Below are positions 1-7,518 of a DNA stretch of 64,000 bases, piece after piece (the stretch's first letter is position 1; every line of letters begins with the position of its first letter). The DNA is from Mycobacterium sp. 1164985.4. Its GTDB lineage: Bacteria > Actinomycetota > Actinomycetes > Mycobacteriales > Mycobacteriaceae. The position numbers and the translations under genes are program-made. The notes under the pieces were generated by a model, which had not been told where the DNA came from, ran no database searches, and saw nothing but the letters and a program-made list of their open reading frames with translations. Location: positions 152,482-216,481 of the forward strand of contig NZ_LZMD01000111.1 in NCBI RefSeq assembly GCF_001668575.1, read 5' to 3'.

Positions 1-146
1 TCATCAGTCGCGCGTATTACCAGGGCTGGACCACGGCGCAGATCGCGGCCGATCTGCACATCGCGGAAGGAACCGTGAAGTCGCGGCTCCACTACGGGGT
101 GCGTGCGCTCAAGCTTCGGCTGGAGGAGATGGGGGTGACACCGTGA
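1..146 (+). CDS. sigL: ECF sigma factor, C-terminal part (SigL-like), cut by window start
   Basis: Only the last 47 or so codons are present, read in the frame ending at the TGA at 144-146. The peptide carries the region 4.2 helix-turn-helix pattern of ECF sigma factors (TTAQIAADL, then AEGTVKSRLHYGVRAL), which reads the -35 element. It overlaps the next gene by four bases (GTGA), the usual coupling of an ECF sigma factor to its anti-sigma factor. The assignment to SigL rests on the partner resembling RslA and on the wider gene order matching the M. tuberculosis sigL region. The promoter and N-terminal half lie outside the window. Confidence 0.8.
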   Translation, partial: ISRAYYQGWTTAQIAADLHIAEGTVKSRLHYGVRALKLRLEEMGVTP

Positions 147-868
147 CGCCATTCGAACCGGCCGTCGGCCGGACGGGCGACGACCGGTACGTGACATGGG
201 ACGCCGCCTACGTTCTGGGATCGCTCTCCGAGGGGGAGCGCCGTGAGTACGAGGCGCATCTGGACGCTTGTGAGCGCTGCGCGGCCGCCGTGGCCGAACT
301 CAGTGGTATACCCGCCTTGCTGAGCACGGTCGAACCCGCAGAGTTCGATGGCCTCGACCCGGTGCGGGCCGAACCGCCCGCCGAACTGCTGACCGGCCTA
401 CTCGACACGGTGCGCTCGCGTCGCAGGCGCTCGCGATGGCTGGCCTCGGCCGCCGTCGGTCTGGCCGCCGCGGTGATGGCGATCGGGATCGTGATCGCGG
501 TCCGCCCCGAGGCATTCGGGCTGCAGACCGGCACACCGCCCACGGCCTCGAGTCAGCAACTGGAGATGACCAAGGTGTCCGAGACACCGATCAACGCGAC
601 CATCTCGATGACGGGGTACGGCTGGGGCACCCGGATCGACATGGCGTGCACGTACGGCGATTGGGGCCGCCGCGATGCGCCGCCGCAGAATTTGGGGATG
701 GTGGTCGTGGGCCATGACGGCAGCCGCAACCAGGTGGCGACATGGCTGGGGCTCTCCGGTGCGACCGCGTTGCCGAGCGCCACCACGCCGATGCAGATGG
801 ACGAAATCGCTGCCGTGCAACTTGTTTCACCCGACTCCGGCAAGGTGCTTCTCGAGCGTTCGCTGTGA
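143..868 (+). CDS. rslA: Zinc-binding membrane anti-sigma factor (RslA-like)
   Basis: A 241-residue protein expected to hold the preceding ECF sigma factor inactive at the membrane. An HxxxCxxC zinc-anti-sigma motif is visible (H39, C43, C46). One hydrophobic segment at about residues 99-121 is followed by an extracytoplasmic domain of about 120 residues, the RslA layout of cytoplasmic sensor, membrane span and outer domain. The GTG start overlaps the sigma factor stop by four bases, so production of the two is coupled. Zn/Cys chemistry in this family responds to oxidation, releasing the sigma factor. That role is family knowledge and is not shown by this sequence. Confidence 0.85.
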   Translation: MTPFEPAVGRTGDDRYVTWDAAYVLGSLSEGERREYEAHLDACERCAAAVAELSGIPALLSTVEPAEFDGLDPVRAEPPAELLTGLLDTVRSRRRRSRWLASAAVGLAAAVMAIGIVIAVRPEAFGLQTGTPPTASSQQLEMTKVSETPINATISMTGYGWGTRIDMACTYGDWGRRDAPPQNLGMVVVGHDGSRNQVATWLGLSGATALPSATTPMQMDEIAAVQLVSPDSGKVLLERSL

Positions 869-938
869 ATCCGCTGGACCGATGAACTCCACCGGCCCGC
901 GCACCGTGTCACTCGTGAAGTCCGGAAGCAGGTGAGCA

Positions 939-2645
939 ATGGGCCATCGGGTCGTCGACCACATCGTCGAGTACCTCGCGGCGATCGGAGTGCGCCACAT
1001 CTTTGGTGTCGACGGTGCCAACATCGAGGATCTCTACGATGCGGCGTTCTTCCGTTCCGGCATCGACGCCGTGCTCGCCAAACACGAATTCTCCGCCGCC
1101 ACCATGGCCGACGGCTACAGCCGTAGCGGCTGCGGCATCGGCGTGGTGGCCGCGACGTCGGGTGGCGGCGCGCTGAACACCGTTCCCGCACTGGGCGAGG
1201 CCCTCGCGAGCCGAGTTCCCGTGCTGGCCCTGATAGGGCAGTCACCGACCGCGCTCGACGGGCGAGGCGCGTTTCAGGACACCAGTGGCCGCAACGGGGC
1301 ACTCGACGCGCACGCGCTGTTCTCGGCGGTGTCCGTGCATTGCCGTCGGGTGACTGCGCCCGCCGACATCGTGTGTGCGCTGCCCGCCGCGATCGAGGCC
1401 GCACGGACACGGCGGGGGCCGTCGGTCCTCCTGCTGCCCAAAGATATTCAGCAAGGCAAGGTGCCGGCCAACGGCGGCGTGGTGGTCGGTGAGCAGGCGG
1501 ATGTGCGCTCGGGCGATCCGCGGGTGATCGCGCGGGCGCTGCGCCGGGCCGCGGGGCCGGTCACGATCATCGCGGGTGAACAGGTCGCCCGAGACGATGC
1601 ACGTGCAGAACTCGAGGCGCTGCGGGCGGTTCTTCGCGCCCGGATCGCCACCGTGCCCGACGCGAAGGATGCGGCGGGCACACCGGGGATGGGTTCGTCG
1701 TCGGCGCTGGGCGTGATCGGTGTGATGGGGCGTCCGCACATCGTCTCGGCACTCGCCGGCAGCGCGGTGTGCCTGGTGATCGGCACCAGGATGACGGTGA
1801 CGGCCCGCGCGGGCCTCGACGACGCACTGGCTTCGGTGCCGGTGTACTCGATCGGTTCCGCGCCACCATATCTCGCGTGCACGCATGTGCACACCGACGA
1901 TCTTCGTGGCTCGCTGACGACGCTCACCGAAGCGCTGTCGGGTGCGGGCCGTCCTACACACGTGCGGGTGCCCGACACGGTGACGCGGTCCGAGCTGCGG
2001 CCGCCTACGCACCGCGGGCCGGGCATCCGCTACCGCGACGCGATGATCGCGCTCGACGCGGCGCTGCCCGACGGCGTGGACATCGTCGTCGACGCAGGCA
2101 ACATCGGGGCAGCGGCGATCCACCACCTGGCGGCGCGCCGCGACGGTCGCTTCGTCGTCGCGCTCGGCATGGGCGGGATGGGATACAGCTTCGGCGCCGG
2201 GATCGGAATGGCGTTCGGTAGGGGCGGACGCACGCTGGTGATCGCCGGCGACGGCAGCTTCCTCATGCACGGCATGGAGATCCACACCGCACGCGAGTAC
2301 CACCTGCCCGTGACGTTCTGCCTGTTCGACAACCATGCGCACGCGATGTGCGTCACCCGCGAGCAGCGCTTCTATGGAGATCGCTACAGCTACAACCGGT
2401 TCGGGCCGAGTCGGCTGGGCGCCGGGCTCGGTGCGATGTTCCCGGGACTCCCGAGCGTCGACGTCGATGACATCGCGTCGCTTCCAGACGCGCTCAGCGC
2501 AGCGCTACAGACCGACGGCCCCGCCGTCGTCAGCATCGAATGTTCCGCCGACGAGGTTCCGCCGTTCGCCGCGTTTCTCGACCAGGCCACCACCGAACCG
2601 CCTGCTGCAGAGGAGATCTCAAGCCATGTCGCTACCCGCCCTTGA
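939..2645 (+). CDS. Thiamine diphosphate-dependent enzyme (acetolactate synthase/decarboxylase superfamily)
   Basis: 568 residues with the three-domain layout of ThDP decarboxylases and carboligases. The N-terminal pyrimidine-binding domain has the activating glutamate (E50, in AKHEFSAATMADGY). A central domain follows. The C-terminal pyrophosphate-binding domain has the GDG...N metal motif (D438 and N465, 27 residues apart). The family makes or breaks C-C bonds next to a carbonyl, for example decarboxylation of 2-oxoacids or acyloin formation. Substrate residues cannot be assigned by eye. It is the first gene of a tight cluster, overlapping the SRPBCC gene by 20 bases. It is unlikely to be housekeeping IlvB because it sits with condensing-enzyme and aminotransferase genes. 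The ATG follows AAGCAGGTGAGCA, a modest ribosome site. Confidence 0.85.
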   Translation: MGHRVVDHIVEYLAAIGVRHIFGVDGANIEDLYDAAFFRSGIDAVLAKHEFSAATMADGYSRSGCGIGVVAATSGGGALNTVPALGEALASRVPVLALIGQSPTALDGRGAFQDTSGRNGALDAHALFSAVSVHCRRVTAPADIVCALPAAIEAARTRRGPSVLLLPKDIQQGKVPANGGVVVGEQADVRSGDPRVIARALRRAAGPVTIIAGEQVARDDARAELEALRAVLRARIATVPDAKDAAGTPGMGSSSALGVIGVMGRPHIVSALAGSAVCLVIGTRMTVTARAGLDDALASVPVYSIGSAPPYLACTHVHTDDLRGSLTTLTEALSGAGRPTHVRVPDTVTRSELRPPTHRGPGIRYRDAMIALDAALPDGVDIVVDAGNIGAAAIHHLAARRDGRFVVALGMGGMGYSFGAGIGMAFGRGGRTLVIAGDGSFLMHGMEIHTAREYHLPVTFCLFDNHAHAMCVTREQRFYGDRYSYNRFGPSRLGAGLGAMFPGLPSVDVDDIASLPDALSAALQTDGPAVVSIECSADEVPPFAAFLDQATTEPPAAEEISSHVATRP

Positions 2646-3291
2646 CGACATCACGGCCCACCGGGGTACCGCCGAGCCACTGGACGGTCTGATACGCGTC
2701 GAAACGTCGCCGCGTGAGAAGGCGACGCCGATCATCATGGAGATGATGCGTTCGGTCTATCCGCACGACTACGTCTACGGCGAGTACTGCACCGTCAACG
2801 ACTACATCGACTGTCCGCCCGACGAGTTGTTCGCATACCTGTCCGACACCCGGTGTCTCGAGGAATGGACATACAGCCTGCGCGGCTTCGCCCCCACCGA
2901 AGAACCTGGACTGTGGGTGGCCTACGACCGGTTGGGTTCGCAGACACAGATTTTCACCCGCACGGTGGCGAACGAAGCCGCCATGACGGTGGATTACCAC
3001 TGCGCCTGGGATCAGGGCAGGCATCTGTGGATGATCTACCTGATGCGCGTCGTCGACGCACGGGTCGTTCTCGACAAGCCAGGATCGGTGGTGCTGTGGA
3101 CGAACTGTCATCACCCGTTCTACGACCGAAACCCCTACCCGGAAACGGCCCCGTCCGAGCGGCCGGTCTGGGTCGGTGACTTCTGGGACATGTTCGGGCC
3201 CGGCCATCTGCTCGAGTTGCGCAATCTCAAGGCGATCGCCGAGTACCGGCACCGCAACGGCCTTCCCGTGACACCCGAATGGATGAGGTGA
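2626..3291 (+). CDS. SRPBCC (START/Bet v1-like) family protein
   Basis: 221 residues. The ATG at 2626 is chosen because AGGAG lies 11 bases upstream and the frame upstream of it is only a shadow of the ThDP gene. Residues about 45-75 (NDYIDCPPDELFAYLSD, then LEEWTYSL) match the opening strand-helix pattern of polyketide cyclase/START-like proteins, which hold hydrophobic ligands in a deep cavity. Later Trp- and His-rich strands (CAWDQGRHLWMIYLM; WTNCHHPFYDRN) could line the pocket. It overlaps the ThDP gene by 20 bases and ends five bases before the KAS III-like gene. A role as cyclase, aromatase or ligand carrier in the pathway is inferred from its neighbours. Confidence 0.7.
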   Translation: MSLPALDDITAHRGTAEPLDGLIRVETSPREKATPIIMEMMRSVYPHDYVYGEYCTVNDYIDCPPDELFAYLSDTRCLEEWTYSLRGFAPTEEPGLWVAYDRLGSQTQIFTRTVANEAAMTVDYHCAWDQGRHLWMIYLMRVVDARVVLDKPGSVVLWTNCHHPFYDRNPYPETAPSERPVWVGDFWDMFGPGHLLELRNLKAIAEYRHRNGLPVTPEWMR

Positions 3292-3295
3292 ACCG

Positions 3296-4306
3296 ATGAC
3301 CGTCAGCCTTCTCGACGTCTCGACGTATCTGCCCGGCGAACCGATCGGTGCCGAATACTATGCGCAGTTCGCCGAATCCGACGACCTGCGGGACAACCTG
3401 ATGTTCCGCGCACCGCGATTCCGTCACCACGTCGCCCCCGACGAGACGGCCGTGGACATGGTCGAGCGTGCGGCCGCGGGCTTGATCGAACGTCACGGCC
3501 AGGATGCGGTCGCGGGCGCGGACGTGTTGATCACCCACACCCAGATGCCCGATGTGCCGTTCTACGGAGGCGGCGGTGCCATGGCGCACCGTCTCGGCAT
3601 GAAACCGTCCTGGGTGCTCGATCTGCACAACGGCGGCTGCGCGGCGTTCGTGCTCGGCCTTCAGGTGGCCCGACAACTGTTGTCGTCCGGCGCCGGCCGC
3701 ACGGCGCTGATCGCCGTCGCGCAGAACGCCGCCGGGCAGGCGTTCGACCAGCCGGGGGTCCGGCGCAAGGCGCAGGCCGCGGTGCCCGGCGACGGTGCGG
3801 CCGTCGGCCTCGTCACCGTGTCTGAACAGTCGCCGATACTCGATGTCGAATGCCGCACGTACGGAGAGTTCGCCGGCGATATGACGGTCACCTCCGATCC
3901 GCCGCGAAAATGGTGGCAGCCCGGCCCCGGGGAGGGCTACATCGGCTTCACCGAGAGCAAGATCACCAAGGTGCTCGCGCGGGGTAACCGCCAGGTTCCC
4001 GAGGTGTCGTACGCCGTGTGCGACCGCATCGGGATCAAGCCACCCGACCTCGATGTGCTCGTCACCAATCAGCCGAATCGCGTGTTTTTGCGCAACTGGC
4101 GTGAGGCGCTCGAACTTCCCGCCGACCATCACGTCGACACATTCGACGAGTGCGGCAACCTGTTCGGCGCGGGCATTCCGGTCAATCTGGATCGCGCGAT
4201 CGGCAGCGGCAAGCTCGAGTCGGGTGGAGTCGTCCTGATGGCCGCGTTCGCTCATGCCGGTGACTTCGCAGGCGCGGCCGCTGTGCGGTGGGGCGGCCGC
4301 GGCTGA
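3296..4306 (+). CDS. 3-oxoacyl-ACP synthase III-like condensing enzyme or acyltransferase with His-to-Asn change
   Basis: 336 residues of thiolase fold resembling FabH throughout. The acyl-accepting cysteine is retained (C115 in NGGCAAF). The position of the FabH catalytic histidine (HQAN in FabH) reads NQPN here, with N258. The following catalytic asparagine is present (N288 in ECGNLFGAG), and the 30-residue spacing between these sites equals that of E. coli FabH (244 and 274), which supports the alignment. Loss of His argues against ordinary malonyl decarboxylation and suggests acyl transfer or an unusual condensation. The ATG follows GAGGTGAACCG. Its stop overlaps the start of the aminotransferase by one base. 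Confidence 0.85.
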   Translation: MTVSLLDVSTYLPGEPIGAEYYAQFAESDDLRDNLMFRAPRFRHHVAPDETAVDMVERAAAGLIERHGQDAVAGADVLITHTQMPDVPFYGGGGAMAHRLGMKPSWVLDLHNGGCAAFVLGLQVARQLLSSGAGRTALIAVAQNAAGQAFDQPGVRRKAQAAVPGDGAAVGLVTVSEQSPILDVECRTYGEFAGDMTVTSDPPRKWWQPGPGEGYIGFTESKITKVLARGNRQVPEVSYAVCDRIGIKPPDLDVLVTNQPNRVFLRNWREALELPADHHVDTFDECGNLFGAGIPVNLDRAIGSGKLESGGVVLMAAFAHAGDFAGAAAVRWGGRG

Positions 4307-5340
4307 TGGCGTCCCCCAGGCACAGCGGTTCGCATGTCGTCGGCGCGCTACCCACCGCCCTTGACCCAACGGCGTTGTCGCTCAACGAGAATCCCTTTCC
4401 GCCGCTGCCCTCCGTGCGATCGGCGTTGACGGCCTCGATCGAGGCGGCCAACCGATATCCGGAGTACCTACCCGAGCGGCTGCGTTCGTTGATCGCCGAT
4501 CGGATGGGTCTGTGCGACGAGCAGGTCGTCATCGGGGCCGGTGCGACCGGTGTGATCATGCAGGTGCTGCATGCGGTGACGAGCCCCGGTGACACCATGG
4601 TGATGGCCTCGCCGACATTCGACGGATATCCGATTTTCGCGCAGATGGCCCGGCTCCGATCCGTCACCGTCCCGCTGGACGCGCACGGTCACCACGATCT
4701 CGACGCGATGGCGTCGGCCGCTGCCGATGCCGGCGTCGTGGTGGTGTGCCGTCCGCACAATCCGACGGGGACCATCGAACCCGCCGCCGACCTCGAGCGG
4801 TTCCTTCGGGGGGTGTCGCCGGATACCGTGGTGCTCCTCGACGAGGCTTACGTCGAGTTCTTGGCGCCGGAGTGCCGGATAGACGCCGTGGATCTCGTCG
4901 CCCGCTACCCCAATGTCGTAGTGCTACGGACGTTCTCGAAGGCGTACGGGTTGGCCGGACTGCGCATCGGTTACGGCTTCTGCTCACCTCGGCTCGCCCG
5001 ACGGCTGTGGACCATGCAGTTGCCGTTCGGCGTGGCGATCACGGCGTTCGTCGCCGTGGCGGCGTCCTTCGACGCGGAAGCCGAGCTGTACCAACGCATC
5101 CGGATGATCACCAGCGAGCGTCGCTACCTGCGCATGCGGCTGCGGTCGATGGGCGTGTACAGCACCGAGAGCAACGCCAACTTCGTGTACGTGCCGGACC
5201 GCGGCCGAGATTGGAGAGCGGCATTCGCGTCGATGGGGGTGCGCGTCCGGCAGTACGCCGACGGCGGTGTGCGCATCACCGTGGGCGATCGCCGGTCGAC
5301 GCGCGCCGTGGTCGCGGCGATGGCTGAAGCGCTGCGCTGA
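4306..5340 (+). CDS. PLP-dependent aminotransferase, class I/II (HisC-like)
   Basis: 344 residues of fold type I aminotransferase, closest in style to histidinol-phosphate aminotransferase: SLNENPFPP near the N-terminus, RYPEY, CRPHNPTGT, LLDEAYVEF, and the PLP lysine K212 in RTFSKAYGLAGLRIGY. The start is the ATG overlapping the previous stop (TGATG), so translation is coupled and an upstream in-frame start is not needed. It probably aminates the carbonyl product of the ThDP or KAS-like enzyme, or supplies a 2-oxoacid to them. A primary histidine biosynthesis role is unlikely because no his gene is near. Confidence 0.85.
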   Translation: MASPRHSGSHVVGALPTALDPTALSLNENPFPPLPSVRSALTASIEAANRYPEYLPERLRSLIADRMGLCDEQVVIGAGATGVIMQVLHAVTSPGDTMVMASPTFDGYPIFAQMARLRSVTVPLDAHGHHDLDAMASAAADAGVVVVCRPHNPTGTIEPAADLERFLRGVSPDTVVLLDEAYVEFLAPECRIDAVDLVARYPNVVVLRTFSKAYGLAGLRIGYGFCSPRLARRLWTMQLPFGVAITAFVAVAASFDAEAELYQRIRMITSERRYLRMRLRSMGVYSTESNANFVYVPDRGRDWRAAFASMGVRVRQYADGGVRITVGDRRSTRAVVAAMAEALR

Positions 5341-5379
5341 AATCTGCGGACCGCGTCGAGCGATGCGGTATGAAGAGGC

Positions 5380-5898
5380 GTGGCCCCTGAACCGTCACGA
5401 CCGCCGAAGGACGACCGTGACCCGATCGCGCTCGCCCGCGCCAATTGGGAGCGCTCCGGCTGGGGGGATGTCGCCGACGGCATGGTCGCGGTGACGTCGG
5501 TGATGCGGGCCCACCAGATCCTGCTGGCCCGCGTGGAGAGCGCACTGCGCCCCTACGACCTGAGCTTCTCGCGCTTCGAGCTGCTGAGGTTGCTGGCGTT
5601 CACCCGTAACGGCGCACTGCCGATCACCAAGGCGTCCGACCGGCTACAGGTCCACGTCACCAGCGTCACGCACGCCATCCGACGGCTCGAGGCCGACGGT
5701 CTGGTCGAGCGGATTCCCCATCCCACCGACGGCCGGACCACGCTGGTGCAGATCACCGGCCTCGGCCGGTCGACGGTCGAGGACGCCACGGTGACGTTGA
5801 ACAACGAAGTGTTCGCCGACATCGGCATGTCGGCCGCCGAATCGCGGGCGCTGGCCGACTCGATCCAGACGCTGCGCCGCAATTCCGGGGACTTCTAG
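5380..5898 (+). CDS. MarR-family transcriptional regulator
   Basis: 172 residues with a MarR winged-helix domain at about 40-145: a helix pair (RYDLSFSRFELLRLLAF-like), recognition region (KASDRLQVHVTSVTHAIRRLEADGLVER) and wing (HPTDGRTTLVQIT). It starts with GTG 39 bases after the aminotransferase stop and is read in the same direction, so it may be the operon's own regulator. In M. tuberculosis a MarR gene (Rv0737) directly follows rslA. Here the four biosynthetic genes lie between the two, consistent with an insertion. Its target is not visible; no clear palindrome was found in 869-938. Confidence 0.8.
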   Translation: MAPEPSRPPKDDRDPIALARANWERSGWGDVADGMVAVTSVMRAHQILLARVESALRPYDLSFSRFELLRLLAFTRNGALPITKASDRLQVHVTSVTHAIRRLEADGLVERIPHPTDGRTTLVQITGLGRSTVEDATVTLNNEVFADIGMSAAESRALADSIQTLRRNSGDF

Positions 5899-5920
5899 GT
5901 CTAACCCGTCCCCGCCCGGG

Positions 5921-5971
5921 CAGACGCAAACTTGCCCACCTTCAGCGCGTTTTCGGGCAGCTTTGCGTCTG
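5921..5971. repeat. Large imperfect inverted repeat between convergent genes
   Basis: Arms CAGACGCAAACTTGCCC (5921-5937) and GGGCAGCTTTGCGTCTG (5955-5971) pair over 17 bases with two mismatches around a 17-base loop. It lies between the MarR gene and the convergent nmrA-like gene, so it could be a bidirectional terminator. No U-tract follows it. Palindromes built on CAGACGCAAA look like dispersed mycobacterial intergenic repeats; that last point is a recollection and not proven here. Confidence 0.6.
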
Positions 5972-5993
5972 CTCGCGGTCTCAGGTCACGCGG

Positions 5994-6947
5994 TCACGCT
6001 TTCTGGCGCGCCACCCATTCGCGGAACGACTGCAGATCGGGATTGAGCGTCCGCACGAACTCCAGATCACGCACCGCGATGAACCGTTCGGAATTCTCGG
6101 CGTAGTACTGGAACATGTTGGCTATCTCGACCGCACCGGGAAAGCCCAGCGCGCGCAACTCGTCCCAGGACTGAGGACGATAGAGCACCGGTTCGCCGTG
6201 CAGCGTCGACAGTTCCGCGGCGAACTGCTCGCCGGTCAACTGGTCACCCGCGATGCTCACCGTCTCGCCGATGAATTCCGCCCCGCGCTTGAAGATGCCC
6301 AGCGCGGTGCGGCCGATGTCCTCCACGGCGATCGCGGCCATCGGCCGGTCCGCCATCGGCAACGTGAGCACGAGTTCGCCGCTGTCGGCGCGCATCGGTT
6401 GCAGGTCCGCGGTGAACCCCTCGTAGAACCCGGCGGTGCGAAGAAACGTCGTCGGCACACCGAGTTCGGTGAAGAAGCCGTCCGCCTCGGCCTTGGCGTC
6501 GAAGTGCGGCACCTTGTAGCGTCCCTCGACGGTGGGCACCCGGTCGTCGTCACCGAAGTGGTCACGGGTGTCCTCGAGCGTCGACCAGACGACGTGTGCC
6601 ACGCCCGCGGACTTCGCCGCGCGAGCCGCCGTTTCAGCCTGGTGCAGTTCGGATTCCGCGCGGCTGCGTGCAGCCTCCTCCTGCGCCGTCCGGTCCGCCC
6701 AGTAGTTCGTGACGACGAACGCCGCCGAGGCGCCGTCGAATGCGCGCTCCAGGCTGGCGGAGTCGTAGAGGTCGGCCTCGACCACTTCCGCGCCGGCGTC
6801 GGCCAGTTGTTTGGCCTGTGGCGACCGCGGGTTGCGCGTTATCGCGCGCGCCCGGAACTGCCGGTCCCGATCGGCGAGGATCGCTCGGGCCAGCCCGCCG
6901 CCCTGCTTGCCGGTGGCCCCCACCACGGTGATCACTTGCTGCGACAT
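5994..6947 (-). CDS. NmrA-like NAD(P)-binding protein
   Basis: 317 residues. The Rossmann nucleotide motif is at the N-terminus (VVGATGKQGG), followed by a long alpha/beta sheet typical of NmrA/HSCARG-type atypical short-chain reductases (NADP sensors or quinone reductases). The start is taken at the ATG at 6947, because AAAGGAG lies six bases upstream, whereas the ATG at 6953 abuts that site. It is divergent from a MarR gene and shares two operator palindromes with it, so it is probably the regulator's target. The substrate is unknown. A redox-stress or electrophile response is plausible for this gene pairing. Confidence 0.8.
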   Translation of the reverse strand: MSQQVITVVGATGKQGGGLARAILADRDRQFRARAITRNPRSPQAKQLADAGAEVVEADLYDSASLERAFDGASAAFVVTNYWADRTAQEEAARSRAESELHQAETAARAAKSAGVAHVVWSTLEDTRDHFGDDDRVPTVEGRYKVPHFDAKAEADGFFTELGVPTTFLRTAGFYEGFTADLQPMRADSGELVLTLPMADRPMAAIAVEDIGRTALGIFKRGAEFIGETVSIAGDQLTGEQFAAELSTLHGEPVLYRPQSWDELRALGFPGAVEIANMFQYYAENSERFIAVRDLEFVRTLNPDLQSFREWVARQKA

Positions 6948-6962
6948 GGTCATCTCCTTTTA

Positions 6963-6978
6963 GGTTGATACGTCAACC
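6963..6978. promoter_or_regulatory. Palindromic operator, copy 1
   Basis: GGTTGATACGTCAACC is a palindrome with 6-base arms (GGTTGA/TCAACC). It differs at one base from copy 2, which starts 36 bases further on. It lies between the -10 of the nmrA-like gene and its ribosome site, a repressing position. Confidence 0.75.
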
Positions 6979-6984
6979 CAACTC

Positions 6985-7012
6985 AGGGTAGTCCGTCAGG
7001 TTGATATGTCAA
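6985..7012 (-). promoter_or_regulatory. Promoter of the nmrA-like gene
   Basis: On the minus strand TTGACA (7012-7007) and TACCCT (6990-6985) are separated by 16 bases. The -35 lies inside operator copy 2, so a bound regulator would block RNA polymerase. Confidence 0.6.
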
Positions 7013-7014
7013 CC
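6999..7014. promoter_or_regulatory. Palindromic operator, copy 2
   Basis: GGTTGATATGTCAACC has the same arms as copy 1. It covers the -35 of the divergent MarR gene and the -35 of the nmrA-like gene, so one protein could control both. Confidence 0.75.
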
Positions 7015-7028
7015 CAATCGGGTAGCAT
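7001..7028 (+). promoter_or_regulatory. Promoter of the MarR gene
   Basis: TTGATA (7001-7006) and TAGCAT (7023-7028) are 16 bases apart. The -10 ends seven bases before the ATG at 7036, so the transcript is probably leaderless. Confidence 0.55.
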
Positions 7029-7035
7029 CGGAAAC

Positions 7036-7512
7036 ATGGCTGGTGAAGGGCGGCTGTCACAGGAAGAACTGGACGCCTGGCGTGCGTTCGTGGCGATGCG
7101 GCACGGGCTTGAGCGTCACCTGGTGGCCCACCTGCAGCGGGATTTCGGGTTGTCGGACTCCGATTTCGAGATCCTGGTCAACCTGTCCGAGGCGCCGAAG
7201 GGCCGGATGCGAGCGTATGAACTGGGCAGGGCGACCCATTGGGAGAAGACCCGGTTGTCGCATCACCTGCGCCGGATGGAGAAACGCGGGATGATCCGCC
7301 GCGAAGACTCAGGGGCCCGCTATCCGGACATCGTGCTGACCGAGACCGGGCGCGACGCGATCAAGGCGTCGGCACCCGCCAACGCGGCGCGGGTACGGGA
7401 GTTGTTCATCGACGTGCTCGGCCCGAAACGGCTGGCGGCGCTTCGCGAAATGTCCGAGGACGTGATCGCCACAATCGAGGAGCATCGGGCGAAGGACTGC
7501 AGCTTGGAGTGA
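7036..7512 (+). CDS. MarR-family regulator, probable autorepressor
   Basis: 158 residues with a winged-helix core at about 35-115 (DSDFEILVNLSEAP, then AYELGRATHWEKTRLSHHLRRMEKRGMIRR, wing DSGARYPDIVLT). The start at 7036 is preferred to the in-frame ATG at 7006, because the latter lies inside operator copy 2 and upstream of the inferred -10. The divergent NmrA-like gene and the two shared palindromes indicate that this protein represses both itself and that neighbour. A small-molecule or oxidant ligand would be expected from the family, but no ligand can be read from the sequence. Confidence 0.8.
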   Translation: MAGEGRLSQEELDAWRAFVAMRHGLERHLVAHLQRDFGLSDSDFEILVNLSEAPKGRMRAYELGRATHWEKTRLSHHLRRMEKRGMIRREDSGARYPDIVLTETGRDAIKASAPANAARVRELFIDVLGPKRLAALREMSEDVIATIEEHRAKDCSLE

Positions 7513-7518
7513 TCGGCC

